Source: Bacillus safensis FO-36b (GTDB lineage: Bacteria; Bacillota; Bacilli; Bacillales; Bacillaceae). Taken from it: a stretch of 64,000 nt of DNA. Location of the stretch: positions 1-64,000 of the forward strand of contig NZ_ASJD01000003.1 of assembly GCF_000691165.1 (NCBI RefSeq). Reading direction: 5' to 3'. This document shows, piece by piece, positions 43,744 through 52,295 of this stretch (its first letter is position 1; each line of letters starts with the position of its first letter). Both the position numbers and the translations under genes were made by a program. The notes beneath the pieces are model-generated. The model worked only from the letters and a program-made list of their open reading frames with translations. It made no database searches and had not been told where the DNA came from.

Positions 43744-44502
43744 ATGGTATCAAAAGAAACAAGACACATTCTACTAGAGCTGCAACTTTATCTCATATCA
43801 AAGGGAAAAAATCAGGATGAAATCGATGAGCTGATGGATGAACTGACAGCACATGCGGTTGAGGCTGAAAAAGACGGCAAAACAGGTGAGGATGTGTTCG
43901 GAGGAGATCCGCGGAGCTATGCTGATGAACTGGCAAAAGAGCTGTCAGAAAACCATAAAGACTGGGTGCCATTCGTCAGTGCTTTCTTAATTGGATCGCT
44001 TTTTTATATGATCTTATCAGATGCAATCAGCCAAAACTTATCCTATTCTTGGTTTGCTTTAATTGGATATCCGCTCGTTTTAGTGGCCAATGTCATCATG
44101 ATCATTGTGATGTTTAGAGCGTCTGCCTTTCAAACAAGCAGCCGGGTATTTCTTTACTTTTGGATGTTAGGAATCTTTCAGCTGACAGCGATGGTGACAA
44201 TCAAACTATTGGATCAAAAGGTCGGCACACCACTACTTGTCCTTACTTCTGGCCAGAGGTGGGGCGTCATTCTGCTCATGCTGCTATGCATCGTTGTATT
44301 CAATGCAATCTTAAAGGCGAATGTCGTTTCATTGATTCCGATTATCTTTTTCGGACCGCAGCTCATCTTCGAATGGATTGGCTGGACGTCACCAAGTGTG
44401 ATTTTGCTGCAAAGTCTGCTATCTATTGTGATTTTAATAGGGCTTATGCTCATTGTCCTGCGCCGGGCAAATAAGAAAAATGAAAATATGAATGTAAACT
44501 GA
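43744..44502 (+). CDS. HAAS/DUF1129-like membrane protein, PadR-linked
   Basis: 252 residues. N-terminal helical region of about 75 residues (LLELQLYLISKGKNQDEIDE..., with the GGDPRSYADELAKEL segment) typical of HAAS signalling domains found beside PadR regulators, then about six membrane segments. Likely a membrane sensor or effector for the PadR protein, or the regulated function itself; no enzymatic motif is visible. Four bases after padR. Confidence 0.65.
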   Translation: MVSKETRHILLELQLYLISKGKNQDEIDELMDELTAHAVEAEKDGKTGEDVFGGDPRSYADELAKELSENHKDWVPFVSAFLIGSLFYMILSDAISQNLSYSWFALIGYPLVLVANVIMIIVMFRASAFQTSSRVFLYFWMLGIFQLTAMVTIKLLDQKVGTPLLVLTSGQRWGVILLMLLCIVVFNAILKANVVSLIPIIFFGPQLIFEWIGWTSPSVILLQSLLSIVILIGLMLIVLRRANKKNENMNVN

Positions 44503-44533
44503 GCACATCTCATACGATGTGCTTTTCTTTTTC
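44501..44533 (+). terminator. Terminator of the padR operon
   Basis: Stem GAGCACATC / GATGTGCTT with T-rich tail at the stop codon. Confidence 0.75.
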
Positions 44534-44607
44534 TAAAAAAATGTAGAAATGGAATTGTGTTTTTCATTACAATGGGGAGAGGACAAAAATGAAAAGGGGT
44601 TCTGTTT

Positions 44608-45096
44608 TTGGATATCGTATGGGGATATGTACTCGTTTTTGTATTGGCTGCTTTGCCTTTTTTTGAGGTGATTGGTGTCGTTCCATTCGCAATCTTAAGT
44701 GGGCTGCACCCTGTGACAACGGCTGTAATTGGATTCATCGGCAACTTTCTCACAGTTTTGCTTCTCATTGTGTTTGTGGACCGGTTTAAAGCATGGTGGT
44801 TAAAGAGAAAAGAAGAGAAAGGTGATGAGAAAGGAGAGAAAAAGCAGCTGCGGGCTAGAAAAATTTGGGAACGATACGGTCTGCCTGGATTAGCGCTCAT
44901 TGGTCCTTTTATCATCGGCAGTCATTTAGCGGCCTTGATGTGCATGAGCTTTGGAACGAAAAGAAAGCAAGTCGCGGTGTGGATGACCGTCAGTTTAATG
45001 ATGTGGACAGCGCTGGCTGCAAGTTTAACCGGTGCGGGCTTCCATTACTTTGCCCCAGATTCAAATGGGTTGTTCGGAGATATTTTTAGCAAGTAA
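44608..45096 (+). CDS. Small multidrug-export family membrane protein
   Basis: 162 residues with about four membrane segments and a highly charged loop (KRKEEKGDEKGEKKQL) in the middle. Fits the family annotated as putative small multidrug export protein (Sm_multidrug_ex); an actual transport function is unproven. Start TTG 44608 behind AAAAGGGG at a longish distance. Not found at this place in B. subtilis. Confidence 0.6.
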   Translation: MDIVWGYVLVFVLAALPFFEVIGVVPFAILSGLHPVTTAVIGFIGNFLTVLLLIVFVDRFKAWWLKRKEEKGDEKGEKKQLRARKIWERYGLPGLALIGPFIIGSHLAALMCMSFGTKRKQVAVWMTVSLMMWTALAASLTGAGFHYFAPDSNGLFGDIFSK

Positions 45097-45113
45097 AAAA
45101 GGGGGGATTATCA

Positions 45114-45659
45114 ATGTCATATCAAACAAGAACAGTACTAGAAACAGAGCGCCTGAAACTGAGAACGATGAATGAACATGATGCGTCATTTTTATATGAC
45201 GAGCTGTTCCAAGATGAAGAAGTGATGAAGTATTATCCTTCTTTGAAGGATGAACAGCAGACAAAAGAGTGGATTGCATGGAATCAAAAAAATGACCGCA
45301 TGTACCACACTTCGCTATGGATCATTGAAGATAAAGAAACAAATGAACGACTTGGACAAAGCGGAATTGTCCTGCAAAACATTGAAGGACAAACCGAGCT
45401 TGAGATTGGCTATATGCTAAAGAAAGCGGTATGGGGGAATGGCTATGCTGCTGAGGCTGCAAAAGGCTGCCTTACCTATGGATTTGAAGAAATGAAGGTC
45501 AGACGAATGGTCAGCCTAATTCGTCCTGAGAATGAAGCGTCGGTGAAGGTCGCTTTAAAAATGGGCATGAAACAAGAAAAAACCATTTCAAAATGGGACC
45601 AAATCATTGATGTATACAGCATCACCCGTAACGGAGAAAACGGCTCGCTTACCGATTAA
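45114..45659 (+). CDS. GNAT acetyltransferase (RimJ/RimL type, YkkB-like)
   Basis: 181 residues, GNAT fold: ETERLKLRTMNEHDASFL at the N-terminus, the acetyl-CoA region EIGYMLKKAVWGNGYAAEAAKG, and VRRMVSLIRPENEASVKVALKMG. Acetylates an N-terminal or small-molecule amine, substrate unknown. B. subtilis has the acetyltransferase ykkB two positions before ykkC, so this may be its counterpart. AAAGGGGGG precedes the ATG. Confidence 0.78.
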   Translation: MSYQTRTVLETERLKLRTMNEHDASFLYDELFQDEEVMKYYPSLKDEQQTKEWIAWNQKNDRMYHTSLWIIEDKETNERLGQSGIVLQNIEGQTELEIGYMLKKAVWGNGYAAEAAKGCLTYGFEEMKVRRMVSLIRPENEASVKVALKMGMKQEKTISKWDQIIDVYSITRNGENGSLTD

Positions 45660-45676
45660 GCAGAGCCGTTTTTTTA
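45637..45676. terminator. Bidirectional terminator between the GNAT gene and ada
   Basis: Stem AAAACGGCTC / GAGCCGTTTT with T-run; genes converge here. Confidence 0.85.
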
Positions 45677-46717
45677 TGCATGCTGTTCTAACTGAAGCAA
45701 ATATTTCTTCCGTTCAATCCCCCCGCCGTAGCCTCCAAGCTCACCACTTGTTTGAATCACGCGGTGGCAGGGAATGATAATCGCCAATTGATTCGCACCA
45801 TTTGCATTACCAACGGCACGAACCAAATGCGGATCACCCAGTTTCGCGGCTAGATCACGATAGGATCTCGTTTCGCCTGCTGGAATGAGTGAAAGCTGCT
45901 CCCACACCTTCATTTGAAAAGGGGTGCCATGTAAGGAAAGCTGTACAGTAAACTTGGTCAGCTTTTTCTCAAAATATAAGGCCAATTCCTTTGCTAATTG
46001 CTGATGGACGTTTGTTTCTCCAACTAAAATGCGGGCATGATGCTTCTTTCTTAATGTTTCAATTTCTTTTTCGAGTCCCCGCCTGTCCATAAACTCCAGT
46101 AAATACACATGTGTGGCATCTGTCACACTCATCATGCGCCCGATCGGTGTGGAAATAAAATTAGCATAAAGAATGTGAATCTGCGCTTTTTTAGGGGGAT
46201 TTCCCATGATTTTCGTAAATGCATCATTGAAGGCGCTTGAAGATTCATAGCCGAAAGTGACCTGCTGATCGATTACTTTTTTTCCGTTCAAAATTTCTTT
46301 AAAGGCAAGTCCCATTCGGCGTGATCTTGCATATTGAACAAAGGTCATGCCGTATATGTCTTTAAACTTTCTTCGAGCTGTGGCAGAGTGAATCCCTAAT
46401 TGGCGGAAGTCCTCTTCCTTCCAGCGTTTCTCAGGATTTTTTTCTACTGCTGAAACGAGTGTTTTGACTTCTTCAGGAATGCTGTTCGGGTATGTTAATG
46501 GTGTGCAGCGCTTGCAAGGGCGATACCCTGCCAGCAGTGCTTCCTCCGCTGTAAAGAAAAACTCACAGTTTTCAAATTTTGGCTTTCTAGCCGTACATGT
46601 GGCATGACAGAAGATGCCGGTTGTCTTAATACAGGCAAAGAATGTGCCGTCATATTGCGGATTCTTGTCAACAAGTGCTTGATAAAATTCATGTTTTTGT
46701 TCATCGGTCATCATCAT
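45674..46717 (-). CDS. ada: Ada: methylphosphotriester-DNA and O6-methylguanine methyltransferase, transcriptional activator
   Basis: 347 residues. N-terminal Ada zinc/methyl-acceptor domain with Cys in FFACIKTTGIFCHATC and GYRPCKRC (about residues 30-75), AraC-type helix-turn-helix (IHSATARRKFKDIYGMT, VTFGYESSSAFNDAF), and C-terminal O6-alkylguanine transferase with acceptor Cys in AIIIPCHRVIQTSG. It repairs alkylated DNA and, once methylated, activates the adaptive response. The E. coli-style single chain differs from the split AdaA/AdaB of B. subtilis. First of three ATGs, 46717, follows AGAGGTGG. Confidence 0.92.
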   Translation of the reverse strand: MMMTDEQKHEFYQALVDKNPQYDGTFFACIKTTGIFCHATCTARKPKFENCEFFFTAEEALLAGYRPCKRCTPLTYPNSIPEEVKTLVSAVEKNPEKRWKEEDFRQLGIHSATARRKFKDIYGMTFVQYARSRRMGLAFKEILNGKKVIDQQVTFGYESSSAFNDAFTKIMGNPPKKAQIHILYANFISTPIGRMMSVTDATHVYLLEFMDRRGLEKEIETLRKKHHARILVGETNVHQQLAKELALYFEKKLTKFTVQLSLHGTPFQMKVWEQLSLIPAGETRSYRDLAAKLGDPHLVRAVGNANGANQLAIIIPCHRVIQTSGELGGYGGGIERKKYLLQLEQHA

Positions 46718-46838
46718 ATGAAGCCACCTCTTAATTTTTTATAAAATGTTTTTCAGCATTATTTGGAGTACAACGGATGATCTGTAAATGCATCATCCTA
46801 AAGTTGAACGTTCATCACATCAATCTGATTTCATTATA

Positions 46839-46904
46839 TCAGCGGTGTGATCGTTGCTGTACCCGGAATAGATCCTTCTCCCTCGTATAACAATCAAGCA
46901 TCAT
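46839..46904 (-). CDS. Possible 21-residue peptide ORF
   Basis: ATG-ATG at 46904/46901 right behind GAAGGAGA, then 19 further codons (MMLDCYTREKDLFRVQQRSH...) to TGA at 46839. It follows the YrzI-like gene on the same strand after about 30 bp. Spacing of the ribosome binding site is tight and I recognise no family, so this is a weak call. Confidence 0.25.
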   Translation of the reverse strand: MMLDCYTREKDLFRVQQRSHR

Positions 46905-46936
46905 TCTCCTTCTTTTCTCATTTTTCACTTCCTGTT

Positions 46937-47071
46937 TTAGTTCATATATTTTAGCTGCTTCTGTTTCATTTCTTCATAAAATGCTTCAACTTCTTGTTCG
47001 TAAAGTACGGTCTCCATGTCCTTGTATTTACGCTTGATCGTCAATGTCATAAAAAATAAATGAATTATCAT
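46937..47071 (-). CDS. YrzI-family small protein
   Basis: 44 residues: a hydrophobic start MIIHLFFMTLTIKRKYKDME followed by a glutamate-rich EQEVEAFYEEMKQKQLKYMN tail. This is the layout of the Bacillus small sporulation-associated proteins of the YrzI family (hydrophobic start, TITIxKRK, then a QQ/EQ-VEK-xEEMKxRQ tail). Function unknown. Start ATG 47071 with GAAGGGA about 11 bases upstream. The best-supported gene in the otherwise empty 46718-47290 stretch. Confidence 0.6.
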   Translation of the reverse strand: MIIHLFFMTLTIKRKYKDMETVLYEQEVEAFYEEMKQKQLKYMN

Positions 47072-47295
47072 ATACGCTCGTTTCCCTTCAGTTCGCAGCA
47101 TGTGAAACAGCCCGCAGATCTTCTTTATCAGTTGACCTGTTTCTAACCCTTAGTATACGGCGGTCCCATAAAATTTCTTTCGAAAAATGAACAAGTATAT
47201 TTGCGTGTGGCAAGCAAAGCGGTAGACCGGTATTTCGGGGTGTGATACAATTTTGACACACAGAATCTGCTTTAAGTCAGATCTGCTTATTAAGA

Positions 47296-47438
47296 ATTGG
47301 TTTTCTAGGGTTCCGTGCGGGTGGCGCAGTCTGGACCGAGAGAAAACACATAAGGTCTACAAAATAGACCGTATGTACACGGAGGGATAAAAGCCCGGGA
47401 GATTTGATCAAACGATCGATTTCCGGGCTTTTTTTGTT
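47296..47438 (+). ncRNA. Guanidine-I (ykkC) riboswitch with terminator
   Basis: The aptamer contains CTAGGGTTCCGTGCGGG, CTGGACCGAGAGAAAACACA, ACACGGAGGGATAAAAGCCC in the order typical of ykkC class I RNAs. The expression platform is a hairpin AGCCCGGGAGAT ... TTCCGGGCTT followed by T7. Guanidinium binding favours the anti-terminated form and turns on ykkCD. A weak promoter (TACAAT at 47245) may lie upstream. Confidence 0.92.
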
Positions 47439-47469
47439 GGTTGGAATCGTTCAGAAAGGAAGGGATTAG

Positions 47470-47799
47470 ATGAAATGGGGAAATGTCTTTATTGCGGCGA
47501 TCTTTGAAGTCGGCTGGGTGATGGGGTTGAAATATGCTGACTCTTTATTGGAGTGGGCCGCAACCATCGTTTGTATTGTCGTCAGCTTTTATTTACTCCT
47601 GAAAGCCACGACTGTACTGCCAGTTGGCACACTTTACGCCGTTTTCACCGGACTTGGGACAGCAGGTACTGTCATAGTAGGTATGGTAATGGGTGAGCCG
47701 GTACAGCTAGTGAAATTACTTTTAATCATGGTGCTTTTAAGCGGTGTATTAGGGCTCAAACTGACCACGAGTGAAAAGAAAGGGGAGACTGAATCATGA
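47470..47799 (+). CDS. ykkC: SMR-family guanidinium/drug exporter subunit YkkC
   Basis: 109 residues, four transmembrane segments, conserved Glu in helix 1 ([17 protein letters not shown]). Functions as a heterodimer with YkkD; riboswitch control points to guanidinium export by proton antiport. Overlaps ykkD by four bases. Confidence 0.92.
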   Translation: MKWGNVFIAAIFEVGWVMGLKYADSLLEWAATIVCIVVSFYLLLKATTVLPVGTLYAVFTGLGTAGTVIVGMVMGEPVQLVKLLLIMVLLSGVLGLKLTTSEKKGETES

Positions 47800-48110
47800 G
47801 CTGGCTTTTACTCATTGGTGCAGGCATTTTAGAAATGCTTTGTGTCACCATGATGAATCAATTCCAGAAAGACCGGCATGTCAAATGGATTTTATTCATT
47901 GCAGCTGGATTTTCGTTGTCCTTTCTCATGCTCTCTCTTGCGATGAATACAATTCCGATGGGAACGGCATACGCCATTTGGACTGGCATTGGAGCTGCTG
48001 GAGGAGCCATTGTCGGCATGCTGTTTTACGGTGAGTCGAAGGACGCAAAACGTATTTTCTTTATCGCACTGATTTTATCTGCGGCGGTCGGGTTAAAAAT
48101 TATTGAATAA
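47796..48110 (+). CDS. ykkD: SMR-family guanidinium/drug exporter subunit YkkD
   Basis: 104 residues, four membrane segments, conserved Glu in helix 1 ([16 protein letters not shown]). Partner of YkkC; opposite topology of the pair is known for the family. Followed by a hairpin terminator and repeat copy C. Confidence 0.92.
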   Translation: MSWLLLIGAGILEMLCVTMMNQFQKDRHVKWILFIAAGFSLSFLMLSLAMNTIPMGTAYAIWTGIGAAGGAIVGMLFYGESKDAKRIFFIALILSAAVGLKIIE

Positions 48111-48114
48111 GAAA

Positions 48115-48246
48115 AGGCTGGCATCTGTTTGCCAGCCTCACCATGTAGACAAACCCTCGCATTCTTTGTCAGGGCTGCAAAGGTTTTCTATCATGCGTTA
48201 AAAGTAGAAAAAGGGCTCAAATAAAAATCATTTGAGCCCTTTTTTG
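48115..48246. repeat. Dispersed intergenic repeat, copy C (internally deleted), next to the ykkCD terminator
   Basis: The ykkD terminator stem AGGCTGGCA / TGCCAGCCT (48115-48138) is followed by the repeat core 48148-48245. It has the same left end GACAAACCCTCGCATTCTTT, then jumps from TTTGTCAG to GGCTGCAAAGG, losing about 55 bp present in copies B and D. The right-end hairpin reads GGGCTCAAAT / ATTTGAGCCC: a C-G pair where B and D have A-T, a compensatory change. Confidence 0.8.
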
Positions 48247-48432
48247 TTACATCGAATGATGATTGGAATCGTTTTCATTTTTGCGGTAAAGCTGACTCAC
48301 TAGAAGAAAACAGACACCAAATGTGAGTAAAGGAATGAGTCTCTCACCGGCTATAAAAAGATAAATACCTGTGATCAGACATACGATGCCGAGCCAAAAG
48401 CTCACTTTACCAAACAAAGTCATGCTTTTCAT
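48247..48432 (-). CDS. Small two-helix membrane protein, unknown
   Basis: 61 residues, two hydrophobic segments (about residues 9-27 and 32-47) and a charged C-terminal tail KNENDSNHHSM. ATG 48432 lies eight bases after AAAGGAG; the frame extends to 48468. Its stop abuts the right-end hairpin of repeat copy C, which can act as its terminator. No family recognised. Confidence 0.55.
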   Translation of the reverse strand: MKSMTLFGKVSFWLGIVCLITGIYLFIAGERLIPLLTFGVCFLLVSQLYRKNENDSNHHSM

Positions 48433-48593
48433 CTCCATCACTCCTTTTGTGATAAAAGGTCTACTCATATTATATCACGCTAGGTAAAGAATTGAATGAA
48501 TATTCAATAAAAAATGGCCTCTTCATTGCTTTTTCTCTTTCCAGTCCAGTATAATATTTCATTAGAATGAAAACGTAAATGAGGTCATGATAC

Positions 48594-49496
48594 ATGAGAA
48601 CATTGATTACAGAGAAACTTGAATTACACAGACAAAAGCACGAGCAAAAAGGCAGATTACTTGTCAGCTGCCCGGATCAGCCTGGTATTGTATCAGCTGT
48701 TTCTTCCTTTTTATTTGAGCACGGAGCGAACATCATTGAATCCAGCCAATACACAACCGATCATGAAAGCGGCCGGTTCTTTTTAAGAATTGAATTTGAT
48801 TGGAAAGACATCTCGGCGAATATGGATCAATTGAAAAATAGTTTTGAGCCAATCGCAGCATCATTTCAAATGACGTGGAGCATGTCGCGTGCAAGTGAGC
48901 TGAAAAAGCTGGCAATCTTTGTCTCAAAAGAGCTTCATTGTCTGCATGAGCTTCTATGGGAATGGCAAAGCGGAAATTTAATGGCTGAAATCGCAGTTGT
49001 GATCAGCAATCATGAAACGGCAAAAGATACAGTAGAAGCACTCGGAATTCCATTCCATTTTGTAAAGGCGAATAAAGATATTCGCAAAGAAGCTGAAAAA
49101 GAGCAGCTCGCCTTATTAGAAAAGTACGACATTGATGCGGTTGTGCTTGCCAGATACATGCAAATTTTAACGCCTGGATTCATTGAAGAGCATCCGAACA
49201 AAATCATTAATATTCATCATTCCTTCCTGCCAGCATTTATTGGTGCAAACCCCTACAAGCGGGCATATGAGCGGGGAGTCAAATTAATTGGTGCGACTTC
49301 TCATTATGTCACCAATGATTTAGATGAAGGACCGATCATTGAACAGGATATTGAGCGTGTAGATCACCGGGATGATGCGGAGGCCCTGAAAAATATTGGC
49401 CGGACAATTGAGCGCAGTGTGCTTGCACGTGCTGTCAAATGGCACCTTGAAGATCGCATTATTGTTCATGAGAATAAAACGATTGTCTTTAATTGA
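48594..49496 (+). CDS. purU: Formyltetrahydrofolate deformylase PurU
   Basis: 300 residues. N-terminal ACT domain (LLVSCPDQPGIVSAVSSFLF), then the formyltransferase-like domain with ARYMQILTPGFIEEHPNKII, NIHHSFLPAFIGANPY and the Asp in GPIIEQDIERVDH. Releases formate from 10-formyl-THF for purine synthesis. Follows ykkCD as in B. subtilis. Confidence 0.93.
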   Translation: MRTLITEKLELHRQKHEQKGRLLVSCPDQPGIVSAVSSFLFEHGANIIESSQYTTDHESGRFFLRIEFDWKDISANMDQLKNSFEPIAASFQMTWSMSRASELKKLAIFVSKELHCLHELLWEWQSGNLMAEIAVVISNHETAKDTVEALGIPFHFVKANKDIRKEAEKEQLALLEKYDIDAVVLARYMQILTPGFIEEHPNKIINIHHSFLPAFIGANPYKRAYERGVKLIGATSHYVTNDLDEGPIIEQDIERVDHRDDAEALKNIGRTIERSVLARAVKWHLEDRIIVHENKTIVFN

Positions 49497-49500
49497 CCGC

Positions 49501-49529
49501 TTGACTTTTCTTTAGCAATTGGTGATAAT
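49501..49529 (+). promoter_or_regulatory. Promoter of the proBA T-box leader
   Basis: TTGACT (49501-49506), 17-base spacer, GATAAT (49524-49529), immediately after purU. Confidence 0.7.
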
Positions 49530-49534
49530 ATAAA

Positions 49535-49785
49535 AAAATTAACGAGCGTTGAAAAGGAATAGTAAGCAGGAACTGATGCGTAAAGAGAGCAAATGATGTG
49601 CTGAAACATTTGCCGCAGACAGCTGCTGAACCTGCCCTTTGAGCCTTAGAGGAAAAATCTAAGCGCGTGCCTGGCGTTACAGGAGTTGAGTGGAATAAGC
49701 AGATCGCATGCTTATTCAATGAAGGTGGTACCACGGAAAATCCCTTTTCGTCCTTTACATAAGGAGAAAAAGGGATTTTTTTGTG
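49535..49785 (+). ncRNA. T-box leader of proBA (proline-specific likely)
   Basis: The canonical T-box AAGGTGGTACCACGG lies at 49722-49736, followed by a terminator hairpin (AAAATCCCTTTT / AAAAAGGGATTTT with T-run, 49737-49783). Upstream are stem I and an AGGAATAGTAAG segment. A CCT codon in GCTGAACCTGCCC is a plausible specifier, matching tRNA-Pro. Uncharged tRNA-Pro would stabilise the antiterminator and raise proBA expression, as reported for B. subtilis proBA. Confidence 0.88.
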
Positions 49786-49813
49786 CCTAAAGGTATAGCG
49801 GAGGGAATCAAGG

Positions 49814-50911
49814 ATGAAAAAGCAAAGGATCGTCATAAAAATTGGCAGCAGTTCATTAACAGAGCAAAAAGGAGCCATTGATGAACAAAAGATGCGGGAT
49901 CATGTAAGAGCCATCGCAAAGCTCAAAGAAGCAGGTCATGAAATCATTTTAATTTCGTCAGGAGCCGTTGCAGCAGGATTTGGCAGCTTAGGCTATCCAT
50001 CAAGACCTGTGACCTTAAAGGGGAAACAGGCAGCTGCCGCCGTTGGTCAGGGCTTGTTAATGCAGAAATATACAGAGCTTTTTTCACAGTTTCACATGAC
50101 ACCTGCTCAAATGCTTTTAACACGTAATGACTTTTCAGATCGAACAAGATATCGAAATGCTTACGCAACGATGATGGAGCTGCTGGAAAGAAAGATTTTG
50201 CCGATCATAAATGAAAATGATTCAGTCTCCATCGAGGAGCTTACCTTTGGGGATAATGACATGCTGTCAGCTCTTGTCAGTGGATTAATCCATGCAGACC
50301 AATTGATTATATTAACAGACATCAATGGCATTTATGATGCAAATCCAAATGAGCATCCTGAGGCGAAGCGGTTTGATGTCCTGACCCACATTTCAGAAGA
50401 ATTGTTTTCATATGCAAAGAGCACCGGTTCAAAGGTTGGAACAGGCGGAATGAAATCGAAGCTGTCTGCTGCACAAACGGCACTTTCACTTGGCGTGAAA
50501 GTCTTCATTGGCACAGGCACTGGGGAAGACAAACTGCTTCGCATTCTTGCGGGGCAAGGCGATGGAACGTATATCGGTGAACAGGATTTATCAGCCGTGA
50601 ACAACCGTCGTCAATGGATTCAATTCCACTCACCGGTCTCTGGAAAGATCATGATTGATGCAGGAGCAGAAGCGGCGATTTTGCATAATGGCAGAAGCCT
50701 TCTTCCGGCAGGAGTCATTGATGTCGCTGGTGACTTTTCTAAAGGAGAAGTCGTAGAAGTCGTCGGTCCAAACGGATTAGTTGGTAAGGGACAAACCTTG
50801 TACGCCTCCGATGAGCTTCTCGGCATTAAAGGAATGCGAAGTGACGAGCTTTCAAAAGAGAAGCCTGAGGTCATACACCGAGATCACTGGGTACAGCATG
50901 TACAAAACTGA
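49814..50911 (+). CDS. proB: Glutamate 5-kinase ProB
   Basis: 365 residues. Amino-acid kinase domain ([49 protein letters not shown]) and a C-terminal PUA domain from about residue 280. Phosphorylates glutamate, first step of proline synthesis. Follows the T-box leader; proA is 12 bases downstream. Confidence 0.94.
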   Translation: MKKQRIVIKIGSSSLTEQKGAIDEQKMRDHVRAIAKLKEAGHEIILISSGAVAAGFGSLGYPSRPVTLKGKQAAAAVGQGLLMQKYTELFSQFHMTPAQMLLTRNDFSDRTRYRNAYATMMELLERKILPIINENDSVSIEELTFGDNDMLSALVSGLIHADQLIILTDINGIYDANPNEHPEAKRFDVLTHISEELFSYAKSTGSKVGTGGMKSKLSAAQTALSLGVKVFIGTGTGEDKLLRILAGQGDGTYIGEQDLSAVNNRRQWIQFHSPVSGKIMIDAGAEAAILHNGRSLLPAGVIDVAGDFSKGEVVEVVGPNGLVGKGQTLYASDELLGIKGMRSDELSKEKPEVIHRDHWVQHVQN

Positions 50912-50923
50912 GGAGGGAATACG

Positions 50924-52171
50924 ATGAATGAAGTTCTTGAAAAAGCAAAAAAAGCAAGTGCAGCCAAAGATCAGCTGCTTCTAAAAACGACGGAACAAAA
51001 AAATGCTGCCCTGCACGCCATCGCGAGTGCACTAAAAGCATCTTCAGCTTATTTAATAGAGGAGAACCTAAAGGATGTTCAGGCTGCTGAGGAAAAGCAG
51101 TTCACGCCATCTGTCATTGACCGGATCACACTCACGGAAGAGAGAATTGAAGCCATTGCAGACGCGACCCTTCAACTCATTCAGCTAAAAGACCCAATTG
51201 GTGAAACGTTAGAAACCATTCAAAAAGAAAACGGCCTGCTCATCGAAAAGGTCCGTGTACCGCTTGGAACGGTTGGAATGATTTATGAAGCAAGACCAAA
51301 CGTGACAGTCGATGCTGCGACCCTTTGCTTGAAAACTGGAAATGCTGTGATTCTGCGCGGAAGCTCATCTGCTATTCATAGTAATAAGGCAATTGTAAAG
51401 GTGATTCATGAAGCGCTTCATACGACGGATATTCCAGTAGACAGTGTGCAATTGATTGAAGATACTGGCCGTGAAACGGCGAAAACGCTGTTCACCTTAA
51501 ATGAATACCTGGATGTCCTCATTCCGCGCGGCGGGAAGAATTTAATTGATCTTGTCGTGAGAGAGTCAACTGTGCCGGTGCTTGAGACAGGTGCAGGAAA
51601 TTGTCATATCTATATTGATGAAACAGCAAAAAACGAAATGGCTGAGCGGATTGTGCTGAATGCCAAAACCCAGAGACCATCTGTTTGTAATGCGATCGAG
51701 AGCATTGTCATTCATGAAACATGGGCAAAAACATACGGTGCTTCGTTATTTGAAGCCCTTCAATCAAATGGGGTAGAAATACGCGGTGATGAAGCCGTTT
51801 GCGCGCTTGCTCCTAGTGCTGCATTAGCGACAGCAGAGGACTATGCAACGGAGTTTTTAGCACCGATCGTCAGTATTAAAATTGTAGAAAACATAGAACA
51901 AGCGATTCAGCATATTCAAACATATAGCTCTAAGCACTCTGAAGCGATCATTACGGAAAGCGATGAGCATGCAGCCCTTTTCTTAACAGCTGTCGATGCT
52001 GCCGCTGTTTATCATAATGCCTCTACTCGTTTCACAGATGGCTTTGAGTTTGGCTATGGAGCGGAAATAGGAATTAGTACACAAAAACTTCATGCAAGAG
52101 GGCCAATGGGTCTGCCAGCCTTAACGTCTGAAAAATTTGTCATTCGTGGTCAAGGACAAATAAGAGAATAA
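50924..52171 (+). CDS. proA: Glutamate-5-semialdehyde dehydrogenase ProA
   Basis: 415 residues, aldehyde-dehydrogenase fold: [20 protein letters not shown], catalytic Cys in [17 protein letters not shown], and [25 protein letters not shown] near the C-terminus. Reduces gamma-glutamyl phosphate to the semialdehyde. Together with ProB and ProG (31 kb) completes proline synthesis. Terminated by a hairpin at 52180. Confidence 0.94.
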   Translation: MNEVLEKAKKASAAKDQLLLKTTEQKNAALHAIASALKASSAYLIEENLKDVQAAEEKQFTPSVIDRITLTEERIEAIADATLQLIQLKDPIGETLETIQKENGLLIEKVRVPLGTVGMIYEARPNVTVDAATLCLKTGNAVILRGSSSAIHSNKAIVKVIHEALHTTDIPVDSVQLIEDTGRETAKTLFTLNEYLDVLIPRGGKNLIDLVVRESTVPVLETGAGNCHIYIDETAKNEMAERIVLNAKTQRPSVCNAIESIVIHETWAKTYGASLFEALQSNGVEIRGDEAVCALAPSAALATAEDYATEFLAPIVSIKIVENIEQAIQHIQTYSSKHSEAIITESDEHAALFLTAVDAAAVYHNASTRFTDGFEFGYGAEIGISTQKLHARGPMGLPALTSEKFVIRGQGQIRE

Positions 52172-52179
52172 CGAATTTA

Positions 52180-52212
52180 AAAGAGAGTCTTGTGACAACA
52201 GGCTCTCTTTTT
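52180..52212 (+). terminator. Terminator of proBA
   Basis: Stem AAGAGAG / CTCTCTT around a loop, then T-rich tail. Confidence 0.75.
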
Positions 52213-52295
52213 CCTTTCATTTTTGTATTTCTCCGGTCAAGTATGATAAAATATGGTAATGTTTTATATTTTGAGAAGATTGGAGAAGGCAACGT

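Noticed and set aside
44214..44915. 233-residue minus-strand open frame
   Set aside because: Overlaps the HAAS-type and small multidrug-export genes on the plus strand, crosses a terminator, and its residue composition is that of a shadow frame.
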